Source: Panacagrimonas sp.
GTDB taxonomy: Bacteria; Pseudomonadota; Gammaproteobacteria; Nevskiales; Nevskiaceae
Assembly: GCF_020697055.1 (NCBI RefSeq)
Contig: NZ_JAJFBP010000026.1
Coordinates: forward strand, 1-64,000
DNA length: 64,000 nucleotides
Reading direction: 5' to 3'
In this document: positions 7,608 to 16,590 of the stretch, piece after piece
Position numbering within the stretch: position 1 is the first letter of the stretch
How the letters are laid out: every line of letters starts with the position of its first letter
Made by a program: the position numbers and the translations under genes
Notes under the pieces: model-generated
The model's input: the letters and a program-made list of their open reading frames with translations, nothing else
Databases searched by the model: none
What the model was told of the DNA's origin: nothing

Positions 7608-9056
7608 TCAGCCCATCACGTAGGTCGACTTGACCTGCTGGTAGGCCGCCAGCGTCTCAGGTCCGAATTCACGACCCAGGCCGCTGGCCTTCACGCCACC
7701 GAACGGCGAGCCGATCGAAGGCAGATAGCCGTTGATGCCGATCGTGCCGGTCTGCACCCGGCCCGCGACCTTGCGTGCGCGCGCCGGATCCGTGCTCCAC
7801 ACCGAACCGCCGAGGCCGTAGATCGAGTCGTTGGCGATGCGCACCGCGTCGGCTTCGTCCTTGTAGGGAATCACCGTGAGAACCGGCCCGAAGATCTCCT
7901 CGCGCGCCACCGACGAGGTGTAGCTGTCGTCGGCGAACACGGTCGGCTCGACGAACCAGCCGCGGTCGAGCTCTTTCGGACGGCCACCGCCCGCGACGAG
8001 GCGCGCGTCGGACTTGCCCTTGGCGATGAAGCCTTCGACACGCGCCCGATGCGCCGACGAAGCCATCGGACCCACGTGCGTGCCCATGTCGAGCGGGTCG
8101 CCGACCTTGAGCGCGCCGACCATGCCGGCCACCGCATCGACGACCTGCTTGTACTGGTTCTGCGGCGCGAGGATGCGCGTGCAGGCGAAGCAGGTCTGGC
8201 CGTTGTTGAGCAGCGACACGGTGGGAAGTCCCTGCGCGACGGCATTGAGATCGGCGTCGTCGAGAATGATCGCGGCCGACTTGCCGCCGAGCTCCAGCGT
8301 CACGGGGCGCAGCAGCTCGCCACACACGCGCGCGATGCTGCGGCCCGCCGCGGTCGAGCCGGTGAACGCGATCTTGTCCACGCCCGGATGCGAGACCAGG
8401 TACGCACCGACTTCGCGATCGGCCGCGACCCAGTTGATGACGCCGGCCGGCACCTGCGCTTCGGCGGCCGCTTCGGCCAGGATGTAGCTGTCCAGGATCG
8501 TGCCCGGCGACGGCTTCACCACCAGCGTGCAGCCCGCGGCCATCGCCGGCGCGATCTTGGTCAGCGCCAGCACCACCGGGAAATTCCACGGCACGATGGC
8601 GGCCACGACGCCGATCGGCGCGCGATTCACCAGCGTCTCCTTGCCCATTTGCGAAGGACGCACGTCTTCGCTGACGAGGTTGCGCGCGAGCTCGGCGTAG
8701 TACTGCATGAAGCCCAGCGGGAGCTGGCCTTCGAGGTTGCTGCTGATCGCCAGCGGCATGCCGTTCTGCATGCTGACGGCCCGGGCGATCGCGTCCGAGC
8801 GCTTGGCCAGCGCCGCGGTGAATCGCAGCATCACGTCGGCGCGTTCGGCCGGCGTGGCGTTGGCCCACGCGCCGGTCTCGAATGCCTTGCGTGCGGCAGC
8901 GACCGCGCGGTCGACGTCGGCTTCGACCGCTTCGGGCACGGATCCAATCACTTCCTCGGTCGCTGCATTGATCAGCTCGAAACGACGACCGGAAGCGGGG
9001 GCCACCCACTCTCCGCCGATGTAAAAGGCGTTCTGGAACTTGTCGTGGATACCCAT
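7608..9056 (-). CDS. NAD(P)-dependent aldehyde dehydrogenase
   Basis: A full-length (482 aa) ALDH superfamily enzyme that oxidises an aldehyde to the acid. Visible are the cofactor segment GVVAAIVPWNFPVVLAL with VVKPSP, the glycine motif FTGSTAAG, the general-base Glu in LELGGKSAAI, the catalytic Cys in NNGQTCFACTRIL and the C-terminal EEIFGPVLTVIPY. It lacks features of CoA-acylating ALDH. It lies 88 bp from the PECR-like SDR on the same strand and may be cotranscribed with it. A role in oxidising aldehydes made by the alcohol dehydrogenase at 11178 is plausible. The substrate cannot be read from sequence. Confidence 0.93.
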   Translation of the reverse strand: MGIHDKFQNAFYIGGEWVAPASGRRFELINAATEEVIGSVPEAVEADVDRAVAAARKAFETGAWANATPAERADVMLRFTAALAKRSDAIARAVSMQNGMPLAISSNLEGQLPLGFMQYYAELARNLVSEDVRPSQMGKETLVNRAPIGVVAAIVPWNFPVVLALTKIAPAMAAGCTLVVKPSPGTILDSYILAEAAAEAQVPAGVINWVAADREVGAYLVSHPGVDKIAFTGSTAAGRSIARVCGELLRPVTLELGGKSAAIILDDADLNAVAQGLPTVSLLNNGQTCFACTRILAPQNQYKQVVDAVAGMVGALKVGDPLDMGTHVGPMASSAHRARVEGFIAKGKSDARLVAGGGRPKELDRGWFVEPTVFADDSYTSSVAREEIFGPVLTVIPYKDEADAVRIANDSIYGLGGSVWSTDPARARKVAGRVQTGTIGINGYLPSIGSPFGGVKASGLGREFGPETLAAYQQVKSTYVMG

Positions 9057-9144
9057 GGATGTGTCCTCGTGCAGGAAAGTCGACGTTGGTGATGCAGGCT
9101 AGCGTCCGGCCGCGTCGCCGCAGCCGGTAAAGAGTCGGGGCGGA

Positions 9145-10056
9145 TCAGCGGCTCGATTTCTTGGTGATGCCCTCGGTGAGCAGCTTGGGCCGCGCGTCGA
9201 GGTGGAATCCGCGGTAGGGCCGCGACTTGTCGGACGGCGTGCCGTTCAGCGGGGTCGGCGGGTTCCAGCAGATGCGCGCATTGGGCGCGCCACCGTCGAC
9301 ACGGATGCAGGAGCCCGTGATGAACGAGGCAACCGGCGACAGCAGGTAGACGATCGCACCCGACATCTCCGCGACATTGCCGTAGCGCTGCGCGGGGATC
9401 GTCGGCGGGAACTTGAGGATCTCGGCCTGCGCTTCGGGTTCGTAGGTGTCGAAGCCCGAGCTCTCGATGCCGCCGGGCGCAACGCAGTTCACGCGCACGC
9501 CGTCCGGCGCCCACTCGGATGCCGCGGATTCGCTGAGCGTCCACATGCCGCCGCGCGCCGCGCCGGAATGTCCGTAGTTGGCCCAGCCGCCCCAGATGTC
9601 CGCGATGATGTTGACGATGCTGCCGCCGTTATTCGCCATCCAGCGGTTGTAGACCTCGCGCATCACCTGGAAACCACCGAAGAGGTTCAGGCGCACCACC
9701 GCCTCGAAGCCCTTGCTGCTGATGTCCTTGAGCGGCTGGCGGTACTGGCCGCCGGCGTTGTTCACGAGTCCGTCGATGCGGCCGTGCCGCGCGAGCACCT
9801 CGTCGACCATCGCGATCACCTGCTCTTCCTTGCGGATGTCGCAGGCGTACGTCGTGACGCGACCTCGAATGCCCTCGGCCTCGATCTCGGCCTGCACCGT
9901 CGCGAGCTTGTCGGCGTCACGGCCGACGATCGCGACCGTCGCGCCCAGCGCGGCCAGTTCGTGCGTCGTGCAACGGCCGATGCCGCTGCCGCCACCCGTG
10001 ACGAGAATGACCTGGCCCGCGAACAGATCGGGGCGGAAGACGGACTGGTAGGGCAT
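9145..10056 (-). CDS. SDR resembling peroxisomal trans-2-enoyl-CoA reductase (PECR)
   Basis: The Rossmann motif VTGGGSGIG and LVNNAGG are intact, but the catalytic region reads NYGHSGAARGGM instead of YxxxK. The HSGAAR signature, followed by SAASEWAPDGVRVNCVAPG, resembles the PECR-like branch of SDRs, which reduces trans-2-enoyl-CoA with NADPH. The usual Tyr/Lys pair is therefore displaced or altered. The start ATG at 10056 gives 303 aa. A 30-40 residue C-terminal tail (Pro-rich, ending in KKSSR) extends beyond the SDR core. The gene is divergent from the gene at 10151, with a perfect operator palindrome between them, which suggests shared control. Confidence 0.82.
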   Translation of the reverse strand: MPYQSVFRPDLFAGQVILVTGGGSGIGRCTTHELAALGATVAIVGRDADKLATVQAEIEAEGIRGRVTTYACDIRKEEQVIAMVDEVLARHGRIDGLVNNAGGQYRQPLKDISSKGFEAVVRLNLFGGFQVMREVYNRWMANNGGSIVNIIADIWGGWANYGHSGAARGGMWTLSESAASEWAPDGVRVNCVAPGGIESSGFDTYEPEAQAEILKFPPTIPAQRYGNVAEMSGAIVYLLSPVASFITGSCIRVDGGAPNARICWNPPTPLNGTPSDKSRPYRGFHLDARPKLLTEGITKKSSR

Positions 10057-10088
10057 GGCAAGATTCCGCAAGAACGTAGATTTTGATA

Positions 10089-10101
10089 TGGTACCGTACC
10101 A
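10089..10101. promoter_or_regulatory. perfect TGGTAC-C-GTACCA palindromic operator, site 2
   Basis: A perfect 13-bp inverted repeat (6-bp arms, single central C) lies between the divergent PECR-like SDR (start 10056) and the gene starting at 10151. It overlaps the expected promoter region for both directions. It is the best match among the sites at 6632, 29784 and 58646. Confidence 0.7.
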
Positions 10102-10150
10102 AATCATCTCGCGGATTGCACCCCCCCCCGCGACAAACGAGGAGAAACCG

Positions 10151-11089
10151 ATGAGCAAGCTCACCCCGAACCGTCCCGTCGCCACGGCCGACGCGATCCA
10201 CGACGGCCGCCACAAGCTGCGCGACCTGCCACTCGAGCGCGAATCGATTCCCTACGTGGTGTCGCTGCCGGAGCACCGGATCGGCACGTTCATCTACACC
10301 TGGGTGACCAAGGACAACGTTGCGGGATCCGTTTTCGTCGCCTACGGACCTGGCGTGGGTGATCAGCCGATCGTCGAGGCGATCGACGGCGTCAAGATGG
10401 GGCCCGACAAGAATTTCAACGACTGGCAGGTCGGCAAGCTGCACCTGAAGCAGAACCTGGATCTGAAGACCGCGACGATCAAGGTCGAGACGGATCGCGT
10501 GTCGCTCGACGTGAGCTTCGAGGCGATGCACGGCGCCTATGCGTACAGCGCGCATCCCGAGGGCTGCCCGGACTGGGCCGCGACGGATCGGCTCGAACAG
10601 TCGGGCCGTGTGAAGGGAACGCTGCGCATCGACGGCAAGAGCTACCCGATCGACACCACCGCCGCGCGCGATCACTCATGGGGCACGCGCAATTGGGACA
10701 CGCCGCAGCACTGGAAGTGGCTGCACGCGCAGGCCGGTCCCGAGACCGCCGTGCACTTCTGGCAGATCCAGGCGCGCGGTCGCACGGTGCTTCGCGGCTA
10801 TGTACTGCGCGACGGCCGCATGGCCGAAGTCGAAGGCGTGGACGTCGACTGGAGCAACGATCCGCAGTTCCGCCACACGCACATCGAAGCCACGGTGCGC
10901 GACACCGCAGGCCGCAGCACGCGCGTGAACGGCGAATATTTCGGCCACTTCCCGCTGACGCCGGTTCCGACCTGCACGTTGTTCGAAGGTGCCATGCAGT
11001 GCCAGATCGAAGGCAAGCCCGGTGTGGGCTGGTCCGAATTCATGTGGCCGACGGCGTACCTCGAACACCTGCGCAACGAGAAGCGCTGA
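10151..11089 (+). CDS. conserved protein, possible CrtC/AttH-like lipocalin-type fold
   Basis: A 312-residue protein preceded by GAGGAG about 6 nt before the ATG. It has many beta-strand-like segments and two halves, with the stretches GTFIYTWVTKDNVAGSVFV and SYPIDTTAARDHSWGTRNW. The HSWG element and Trp-rich strands recall the AttH/CrtC-type lipocalin-like hydratase families, but this is weak and I do not assign a reaction. No signal peptide is seen. It starts a forward cluster with the zinc alcohol dehydrogenase, acyl-CoA ligase and cupin, so a role in the same catabolic pathway is inferred. Confidence 0.6.
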   Translation: MSKLTPNRPVATADAIHDGRHKLRDLPLERESIPYVVSLPEHRIGTFIYTWVTKDNVAGSVFVAYGPGVGDQPIVEAIDGVKMGPDKNFNDWQVGKLHLKQNLDLKTATIKVETDRVSLDVSFEAMHGAYAYSAHPEGCPDWAATDRLEQSGRVKGTLRIDGKSYPIDTTAARDHSWGTRNWDTPQHWKWLHAQAGPETAVHFWQIQARGRTVLRGYVLRDGRMAEVEGVDVDWSNDPQFRHTHIEATVRDTAGRSTRVNGEYFGHFPLTPVPTCTLFEGAMQCQIEGKPGVGWSEFMWPTAYLEHLRNEKR

Positions 11090-11177
11090 GTCCACGCGGA
11101 CGAGGGTCCGCCCTCAGCCAGAGGCGCCGACGGACGTAGGAGAATCGGCGCCTGCGATCGGACTGGGGAGAAGCCAC

Positions 11178-12275
11178 ATGCGCGCTGCGGTACTCGAAGC
11201 GGTCGCCCAACCGCTGCAGGTACAGGACATCGAGATCGCGCCACCCGGCCCGGGCGAGGCGCGGGTGCGCGTCGTGGCCTGCGGCCTGTGCCATAGCGAT
11301 TACTCGTGCATGCACGGCATCCTGCGCACGCCCTTCCCGGCCGTGCTCGGCCACGAGATGGGCGGCGTGGTCGAGGAGATCGGACCGGGCGTGCAGCACA
11401 TCGCGGTCGGCGATCACGTGGTGGCGGTGCTCACGCCCTCGTGCGGAGACTGCGAGTACTGCCACGAGGAAAAGCCGTACCTCTGTGCCGGCTCGGTCAC
11501 GATGATGGTCAGCTCCGCGATGCTCGATGGCACCACGCGGCTACGTCGCGGCAGCGAAACCGTCTACCAGGTGTGCGGCGTCGGCGGTTTCGCCGAACAG
11601 GCCGTGGTGCCCGCAGGCGCGCTGGTGAAAGTCGATCCGGCCGTACCGCTCGAAGTGATCTGCGTGCTCGGCTGCGGCGTGCTTACCGGCGTGGGCGCCG
11701 CGATCAACACGGCACAGGTGAAACCGGACAGCACCGTCGCGGTGCTGGGTTGCGGCGGCGTGGGCCTGGCGGTCATCCAGGGCGCGCGCATCGCTGGTGC
11801 GCGTCAGATCATCGCGATCGATCCGGTCGCCGGTCGCCGCGAGATCGCACGCGCGGTCGGCGCGACGCACGAACTCGATCCCGCCGCCGGCGACGTGGTG
11901 AAGGCCGTGCGCAAGATGGTGCCCGGCGGCGTGCACTACGCATTCGAAGCGATCGGTCGTGCCGACACGGTGGCGCAGGCGTTCAACATGACCCGCCCCT
12001 CCGGAGCCGCGATCGTCGTCGGCGCGGCCAAGCCGTCCGAAGAGATCAACATCCGCGCGGGCGGTTTTTTGCAGAACAAGGCGTTGCTCGGAACCCTGCT
12101 GGGGTCGAGCGTGCCGCAGCGGGATCTGCCGCGCCTCGTCGAGTGGTACAAGAGCGGCCAGCTCAAGCTCGACGAGATGGTCACGCACCGCATTCCGCTG
12201 GCGAACGTGAACGATGCGTTCGAGCTGATGCGCACCGGCGGCGGCGCGCGCGCCGTCGTCACGATGGGTCGTTAG
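11178..12275 (+). CDS. zinc-dependent alcohol dehydrogenase (MDR superfamily)
   Basis: A 365-residue medium-chain dehydrogenase. Catalytic zinc ligands are in GLCHSD and GHEMGGVVEEIG. The structural zinc loop CGDCEYCHEEKPYLC has four Cys. The NAD-binding motif is VLGCGGVGLAVIQGA, followed by an acidic IAIDP that favours NAD over NADP. The overall pattern resembles the class III-like bacterial ADH group. It oxidises an alcohol to an aldehyde or ketone. It sits 88 bp after the preceding gene and 15 bp before the acyl-CoA ligase, consistent with an alcohol to acid to acyl-CoA route together with the ALDH at 7608. Confidence 0.93.
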   Translation: MRAAVLEAVAQPLQVQDIEIAPPGPGEARVRVVACGLCHSDYSCMHGILRTPFPAVLGHEMGGVVEEIGPGVQHIAVGDHVVAVLTPSCGDCEYCHEEKPYLCAGSVTMMVSSAMLDGTTRLRRGSETVYQVCGVGGFAEQAVVPAGALVKVDPAVPLEVICVLGCGVLTGVGAAINTAQVKPDSTVAVLGCGGVGLAVIQGARIAGARQIIAIDPVAGRREIARAVGATHELDPAAGDVVKAVRKMVPGGVHYAFEAIGRADTVAQAFNMTRPSGAAIVVGAAKPSEEINIRAGGFLQNKALLGTLLGSSVPQRDLPRLVEWYKSGQLKLDEMVTHRIPLANVNDAFELMRTGGGARAVVTMGR

Positions 12276-12290
12276 AGGAAACGGGAACCG

Positions 12291-13955
12291 ATGGCCATCG
12301 ACGTCGATCGACTGTACGACCGCCGCGCCGACAACCGCTGGGAACGGGTCGCCGTCGGTGATGCGCTGGAGCGCATGACCTGGAGCGATCCGGACAAGAT
12401 CGCGTTCATCGCGGCGCCTTGCGCGATCGCCGATCCGCAGTTCGCCCGCGTCAGCTATCGCGACGCCGACCGCATCTGCAATCGCATCGCCAATGCCCTG
12501 CTGTCGCGCGGCCTTACCCGCGGCGCGCGCGTCGCGATGCTGTGCGAGAACTCGGTCGACGCGTTCCTGTTCAAGCTGGGTATCGCCAAGGCCGGCATGG
12601 TCGCGGTGCCGATCAACGTGCTGATGGCCGCCGACATGGTCGAGCACATGCTGCGGCTGGTCGAAGCCAGCGTGGCCGTGATCGACGCGCCACTGTGGCC
12701 GACCGGACGCGTGCCGTTCGATGCGGCAGGCACGACGGTGATCGCGAGCATCGGCCGCCCGGGAGAATCGATTCCGGGTGCCGTTTCGATGCGCGAGTTC
12801 ATCGAGAGCCAGTCCGATCTCGAGCCCGACGTCACGATCCACGGCGACGACATCTGGCAGATCCTGCCGACCTCGGGCACGACGTCGATGCCCAAAGCCG
12901 TGATGATGTCGCACACCTACACCTACCTCGGAGCGCTATCGAACTCGATGTCGTTCTCGCGCGGGGTTCCGATCGACTGGGACTTCCGCATGTGCAGTTT
13001 TCTGCCGGTGGTGTTCCACGTGGGCGACCAGGCGCTGGTGATGGGCCCCCTGCTCTGCGGCGGGAGCGTGGTGATCGGGCGGCGATTCGATGCCGCGGCG
13101 ATCGCGGCCGCGGTGACCAACGAGAAGCCGACCGCGCTGTGGGGCGGCTCCCCGCAGCTGATCTCGGAGCTGGTGCGCGAGGTCGAGGCGCATCCGGACC
13201 GCTACGACCTGTCGAGCCTCACGGTGCTGGTCTACGGCTGGGGATCGATGCCGCCCGAGCTCACCGCGCGCGTGCAGAAACTCGCCCCGCGCGTGCTGGT
13301 GTCCGGCATCTTCGGCCAGACCGAGTGCATTCCGTTCCACCGCTTCTGGCCGTCGCGCTGGCCCGAGCTGTACCAGCGCACCGCGCCGGCGATCAACTAC
13401 GTCGGCAAGCCCTCGCCGATGCTCGGCTCCACGGTGATGGACGACCAGGGGCGCTCCCTGCATGACCGGCCCGGCGCGCCCGGCGAGGCGGTGTATCGCT
13501 CGCCGGCGATCACCGCGGGCTATTTCCGCGACGAGAAAGCCACGCGCGAAGCGCTGCGCCACGGCTGGTTCCACAGCGGCGATCTGTGTGCGTACGACGA
13601 GGACGGTCTTCGGATCATGCTCGACCGCACCAAGGACATGATCAAGTCCGGCGGCGAAAACGTGTCGAGCCTGCGCGTGGAGGCGGTCGTCGCCCAGCAT
13701 CCGTCGGTGCGCAAGGCGGCCGTGGTGGGCGTGCCGGACACGCGATGGGGCGAGATGGTGGTCGCGGCGGTCGTGCCGATGCCGGATGTCGTGATCGACG
13801 ACAAGGCGATCGTCGCCTTCTGTCGCGAGCGCCTCGCCGGCTTCGAGTCGCCCAAGCGCGTGATCGTCGTGGACGACCTGCCCGTGACCGTCGGCGGCAA
13901 GGTGCTCAAGTACAAGCTGCGACAGATGATGGCGCAGGCATGCGCGCGACCATGA
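12291..13955 (+). CDS. AMP-dependent acyl-CoA synthetase/ligase
   Basis: A 554-aa member of the ANL superfamily. It activates a carboxylic acid to acyl-adenylate and then acyl-CoA. Visible are the P-loop TSGTTSMPKAVMMSH, the A5-type GQTEC, the hinge-region HSGDLCAYDEDGLRIMLDRT followed by KDMIKSGGENVSSL, and the C-terminal catalytic Lys region GGKVLKYKLRQ. It is 15 bp downstream of the alcohol dehydrogenase and overlaps the cupin gene by 4 bp (ATGA). The substrate is probably the acid formed by the neighbouring dehydrogenases, either a medium/long-chain or an alicyclic acid. Confidence 0.93.
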   Translation: MAIDVDRLYDRRADNRWERVAVGDALERMTWSDPDKIAFIAAPCAIADPQFARVSYRDADRICNRIANALLSRGLTRGARVAMLCENSVDAFLFKLGIAKAGMVAVPINVLMAADMVEHMLRLVEASVAVIDAPLWPTGRVPFDAAGTTVIASIGRPGESIPGAVSMREFIESQSDLEPDVTIHGDDIWQILPTSGTTSMPKAVMMSHTYTYLGALSNSMSFSRGVPIDWDFRMCSFLPVVFHVGDQALVMGPLLCGGSVVIGRRFDAAAIAAAVTNEKPTALWGGSPQLISELVREVEAHPDRYDLSSLTVLVYGWGSMPPELTARVQKLAPRVLVSGIFGQTECIPFHRFWPSRWPELYQRTAPAINYVGKPSPMLGSTVMDDQGRSLHDRPGAPGEAVYRSPAITAGYFRDEKATREALRHGWFHSGDLCAYDEDGLRIMLDRTKDMIKSGGENVSSLRVEAVVAQHPSVRKAAVVGVPDTRWGEMVVAAVVPMPDVVIDDKAIVAFCRERLAGFESPKRVIVVDDLPVTVGGKVLKYKLRQMMAQACARP

Positions 13956-14236
13956 ACGCCGAAGAGTTCGAACAGCAGATGACCCGCGACGGCTTCACCA
14001 AGCCGGTTCCCGGGCACTACGAGGCCAACCGGGTCAACGCGCCCCACGCACATCCGTTCGAGGTGCGCGGGCTGATCCTGCGCGGCGAGATGACGATCAC
14101 GCCGGTGGGTAGCGAGGCAACGCGCTACCGCACCGGCGAGGTGTTCGTGATGCCGCTGTCCGCCCAACACCAGGAAGAGGTCGGCCCTGAGGGCTGCGCC
14201 TACATCTGGGGCAGGCGCGAGCCCGCCGCGGGCTGA
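13952..14236 (+). CDS. small cupin-fold protein
   Basis: A 94-residue single-domain cupin. HAHPFEVRGLILRGEMTI carries the first cupin motif (HxH...E...G) and YRTGEVFVMPLSAQHQEEV the second (G...P...H). The ATG at 13952 overlaps the ligase stop. It could bind a metal or be a small sensor or isomerase. Its position directly after the CoA ligase suggests a pathway role, but the reaction is unknown. Confidence 0.8.
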   Translation: MNAEEFEQQMTRDGFTKPVPGHYEANRVNAPHAHPFEVRGLILRGEMTITPVGSEATRYRTGEVFVMPLSAQHQEEVGPEGCAYIWGRREPAAG

Positions 14237-14245
14237 AGGCCCGCT

Positions 14246-14650
14246 TCAGTCCTTCTTCGAGAAGGCCGCCACCGCGACCGCCGTGTTCATGAAATCGCGG
14301 AAGCGTTGCCACTTGCCGTCCTTCATCGTGATCACGTGCACGAAGTCGGACTCGATCGTGCCGCCGGTGGAGCGCGCGGTCAGGCGCAGGTGACCGGTGA
14401 CGATCACCTTGTCGCGCTCGGCGATGAATTCCTCGCAATCGAACTGGTGGATGTCGACGCTCGACAGCACCGTTTCGAAGAAGCGCCGCGCTTCGCGGTT
14501 GCCACGGTACGTTCCGGCGTACGGGATCACCGACGGGCCGTAGAATTCGATCAGCACGTCATCGGCGAGCAGTTCGAGGATGGCCGGGATATCGCCGCGG
14601 CCGAAGCGGGCGAAGATTTCCTGCGTGATGGCGACGTTGTTCTGGCTCAT
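14246..14650 (-). CDS. SnoaL-like / NTF2-fold protein
   Basis: A 134-residue protein of the SnoaL-like polyketide-cyclase/ketosteroid-isomerase fold. Typical elements are VAITQEIFARFGRGDIPAIL, LADDVLIEFYGP, YRGNREARRFFETVL and FVHVITMKDGKWQRFRDFMN. Such proteins are often isomerases, hydrolases or accessory proteins. The stop is convergent with the cupin gene and the start is 2 bp from the P450 stop, so it is cotranscribed with the P450. A function in converting the P450 product is inferred. Confidence 0.82.
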   Translation of the reverse strand: MSQNNVAITQEIFARFGRGDIPAILELLADDVLIEFYGPSVIPYAGTYRGNREARRFFETVLSSVDIHQFDCEEFIAERDKVIVTGHLRLTARSTGGTIESDFVHVITMKDGKWQRFRDFMNTAVAVAAFSKKD

Positions 14651-14652
14651 GT

Positions 14653-15873
14653 TCAGGCCCTCTCGAAGACCACGGGAAGTCGGGTGACGCTGTGCTGCAG
14701 CAGCGTGGCGCGCTGCGGCTCCGGTGGCGTGGCGCCGGGTCGCATCGTGCCGAAGCGATCGAGCAGCCCCTCGACGAGGCAAGCGGTCTCGAGGTTCGCC
14801 AGCGGCGCGCCCAGGCAGAAATGGATGCCGTGGCCGAAGCTGAGCTGCGCGCCGCCGTTCTCGCGGTCCAGGCGCAGGCGCTGCGGCTCGGGAAACACTT
14901 TCGGATCGTGGTTGGCGGCGGCGAAAAACAGGGCGACCCACTCGCCGGCGCGGATCTGCTTGCCACCGATCTCGACGTCGCGCGTCACCTTGCGGAACAG
15001 CCGCTGCGGCGGGCCCGCCAGGCGCAGCGTTTCCTGCTGGAAACGCGGGATCAGCGAGCGTTCGGCACGAAGCCGTTCGAACACCTCCGGGTTCCGCACC
15101 AGCGCGTGCAGGCAGTTGGCGGCGTAGTACATCGTGGTCTCGCTGCCGGCCACGACCAGCGTGAAGCAGAAGCGCCACACCTCGTCGCGCGTGAGCTTCG
15201 CGCCTTCGGACTCCGCGGTGAGCAGCGCGTCGACCAGATCGTCCTGCGGCGCTGCGCCGGCCGCGAGCCGTGCGAGGCGCTGATCGACCATCTGCTGGAA
15301 CCAGCCCACCATCTCGATGTTGCTGCGCGTGCGCTCCTCCACGCTCATGTCGGCGGAGAGCATGAAGGCGTTGGCCCAGCGCGCGAACGCGTCGGTCATC
15401 GATTCGTCCTGGCCGAGCAGGCGCACCATCAGCCGCGCCGGCAGCGGCGCGCACAGGCGCGCGACCACGTCCACCTCGCCTTCGGGCAGCGACTCGATCA
15501 GTTGCTTGACCACCGCCTGCACCGCCGGCCGCAGTTCCGAGACGCGACGCGGCGTGAACGCCTGCACGACCAGCTTGCGCAGCTTTGCGTGCTCGGGGTC
15601 GTCGTGATTGACCAGCATCAGCGTCGGCGCGTCCGTCCCCTGCTGGAAGTTCGCCGACGAGAAGGTCTGATGGTCCTTGGCAGCCGCGGCGACCTGGTCG
15701 TAACTGAGGAGGGCCCAGGCCTGGATCGGTGGATCGAATCCCGGCACCGTGCCCGGCGGCCAATCCGCGTAGCCCGACACCGGAGAATCGGCGCGCAGCG
15801 CATCATAGGCAGGGTATGGATTCTCGATGACCTCGGGCGTGGCAAGACGTCGCGGATCGAATGCACTACTCAT
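14653..15873 (-). CDS. cytochrome P450
   Basis: A complete 406-aa soluble bacterial P450. I-helix oxygen-activation segment: VVAGSETTMYYAAN. K-helix ExxR: ETLRL. Heme-binding loop: FGHGIHFCLGAPLANLE, with the Cys thiolate. No membrane anchor is present. It needs external ferredoxin and reductase, which are not encoded next to it. It is read divergently from a MarR-like regulator 62 bp away, which probably controls it. It could hydroxylate a terpenoid, steroid or alkane chain; the substrate cannot be told. Confidence 0.95.
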   Translation of the reverse strand: MSSAFDPRRLATPEVIENPYPAYDALRADSPVSGYADWPPGTVPGFDPPIQAWALLSYDQVAAAAKDHQTFSSANFQQGTDAPTLMLVNHDDPEHAKLRKLVVQAFTPRRVSELRPAVQAVVKQLIESLPEGEVDVVARLCAPLPARLMVRLLGQDESMTDAFARWANAFMLSADMSVEERTRSNIEMVGWFQQMVDQRLARLAAGAAPQDDLVDALLTAESEGAKLTRDEVWRFCFTLVVAGSETTMYYAANCLHALVRNPEVFERLRAERSLIPRFQQETLRLAGPPQRLFRKVTRDVEIGGKQIRAGEWVALFFAAANHDPKVFPEPQRLRLDRENGGAQLSFGHGIHFCLGAPLANLETACLVEGLLDRFGTMRPGATPPEPQRATLLQHSVTRLPVVFERA

Positions 15874-15935
15874 GGTCTCCTCCGCGGGACGTGTCGATGA
15901 ACGAGCATCCCGGCAATAATTGAAATATCGAAACT

Positions 15936-16523
15936 ATGTCGCGCGGACACAATAAAGGGGCTGCGAGGCCTCGGTCAACCATGGCCGGGGCCTCGACGTC
16001 GACGGCGGCCGTCTCCGACGCCGCCAAGGATTTCCTCGATCTGTTCTACCCGGTGCACTACAAGATCGGGATCGGCATCGAGGACGCATTACGCGGCGGA
16101 CGCCTGTCACGCCATCAGGTCGCGATCCTGTGGATGATCCGTTCGGCCGGAGAAGGCGGGCGCACGCTGCCGCGAAAGGAGATCGAGCGTTCGATCACGC
16201 GCTGGTTCGAACTCACGAATTCGGCGATCTCGAAAGTGCTGCGCGGCATGGCGCGCGAACCGATGAGCCTGCTCGAGATCCGCGAGCATCCGCTGTCGGG
16301 GCGCGAGCGCGAAGTGGTGCTGACCAACAAGGGCGCGCGCGAGATCGATCGCATGGTCGAGGACGGCCGGCGTTTCATCCAGACGATGGTCGATCACCTG
16401 AGCGGCACCGAGGCCGCGCAGGGCGTCCACTTCCTGACACGCGTCAGCGACGTGATCGAGATCGTGCAGCCGGCGATCAAAGCCAGCGCGGCATCTCGCG
16501 CACGGAAGCGCCCTTCGCCGTAG
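15936..16523 (+). CDS. MarR-like winged-helix transcriptional regulator
   Basis: A 195-residue protein. The centre has a winged-helix region (LSRHQVAILWMIRSAGEGG, LPRKEIERSITRWFELTNSA, ISKVLRGMAR) and a wing with ReplacedArg-type pattern HPLSGREREVVLTNKGAREI, as in MarR proteins. A Ser/Ala/Arg-rich N-terminal tail precedes it; Met26 would be an alternative start. It is divergent from the P450 gene and likely acts on the shared 62-bp intergenic region, in which TTGAAATA and TCGAAACT half-repeats can be seen. Confidence 0.75.
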   Translation: MSRGHNKGAARPRSTMAGASTSTAAVSDAAKDFLDLFYPVHYKIGIGIEDALRGGRLSRHQVAILWMIRSAGEGGRTLPRKEIERSITRWFELTNSAISKVLRGMAREPMSLLEIREHPLSGREREVVLTNKGAREIDRMVEDGRRFIQTMVDHLSGTEAAQGVHFLTRVSDVIEIVQPAIKASAASRARKRPSP

Positions 16524-16583
16524 CCCGGACGAGGCCCGGGATGCCGCCCTGCGCAGGCTCCCCAGGCTTCGCCCGGGCTATGG
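16520..16583. repeat. REP-like palindromic element, copy 1
   Basis: GTAGCCCGGACGAGGCCCGG is followed about 20 bp later by the inverted CCAGGCTTCGCCCGGGCTA. The element lies between two convergent genes and can fold into a stem-loop. The same unit recurs at 52715 and 54681. Intergenic REP or terminator-like function. Confidence 0.75.
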
Positions 16584-16590
16584 CCACCGT

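Noticed and set aside
7669..9009. 446-codon minus frame within the aldehyde dehydrogenase
   Set aside because: It is an off-frame shadow with Arg/Gly-rich low-complexity sequence; the ALDH frame carries all catalytic motifs.
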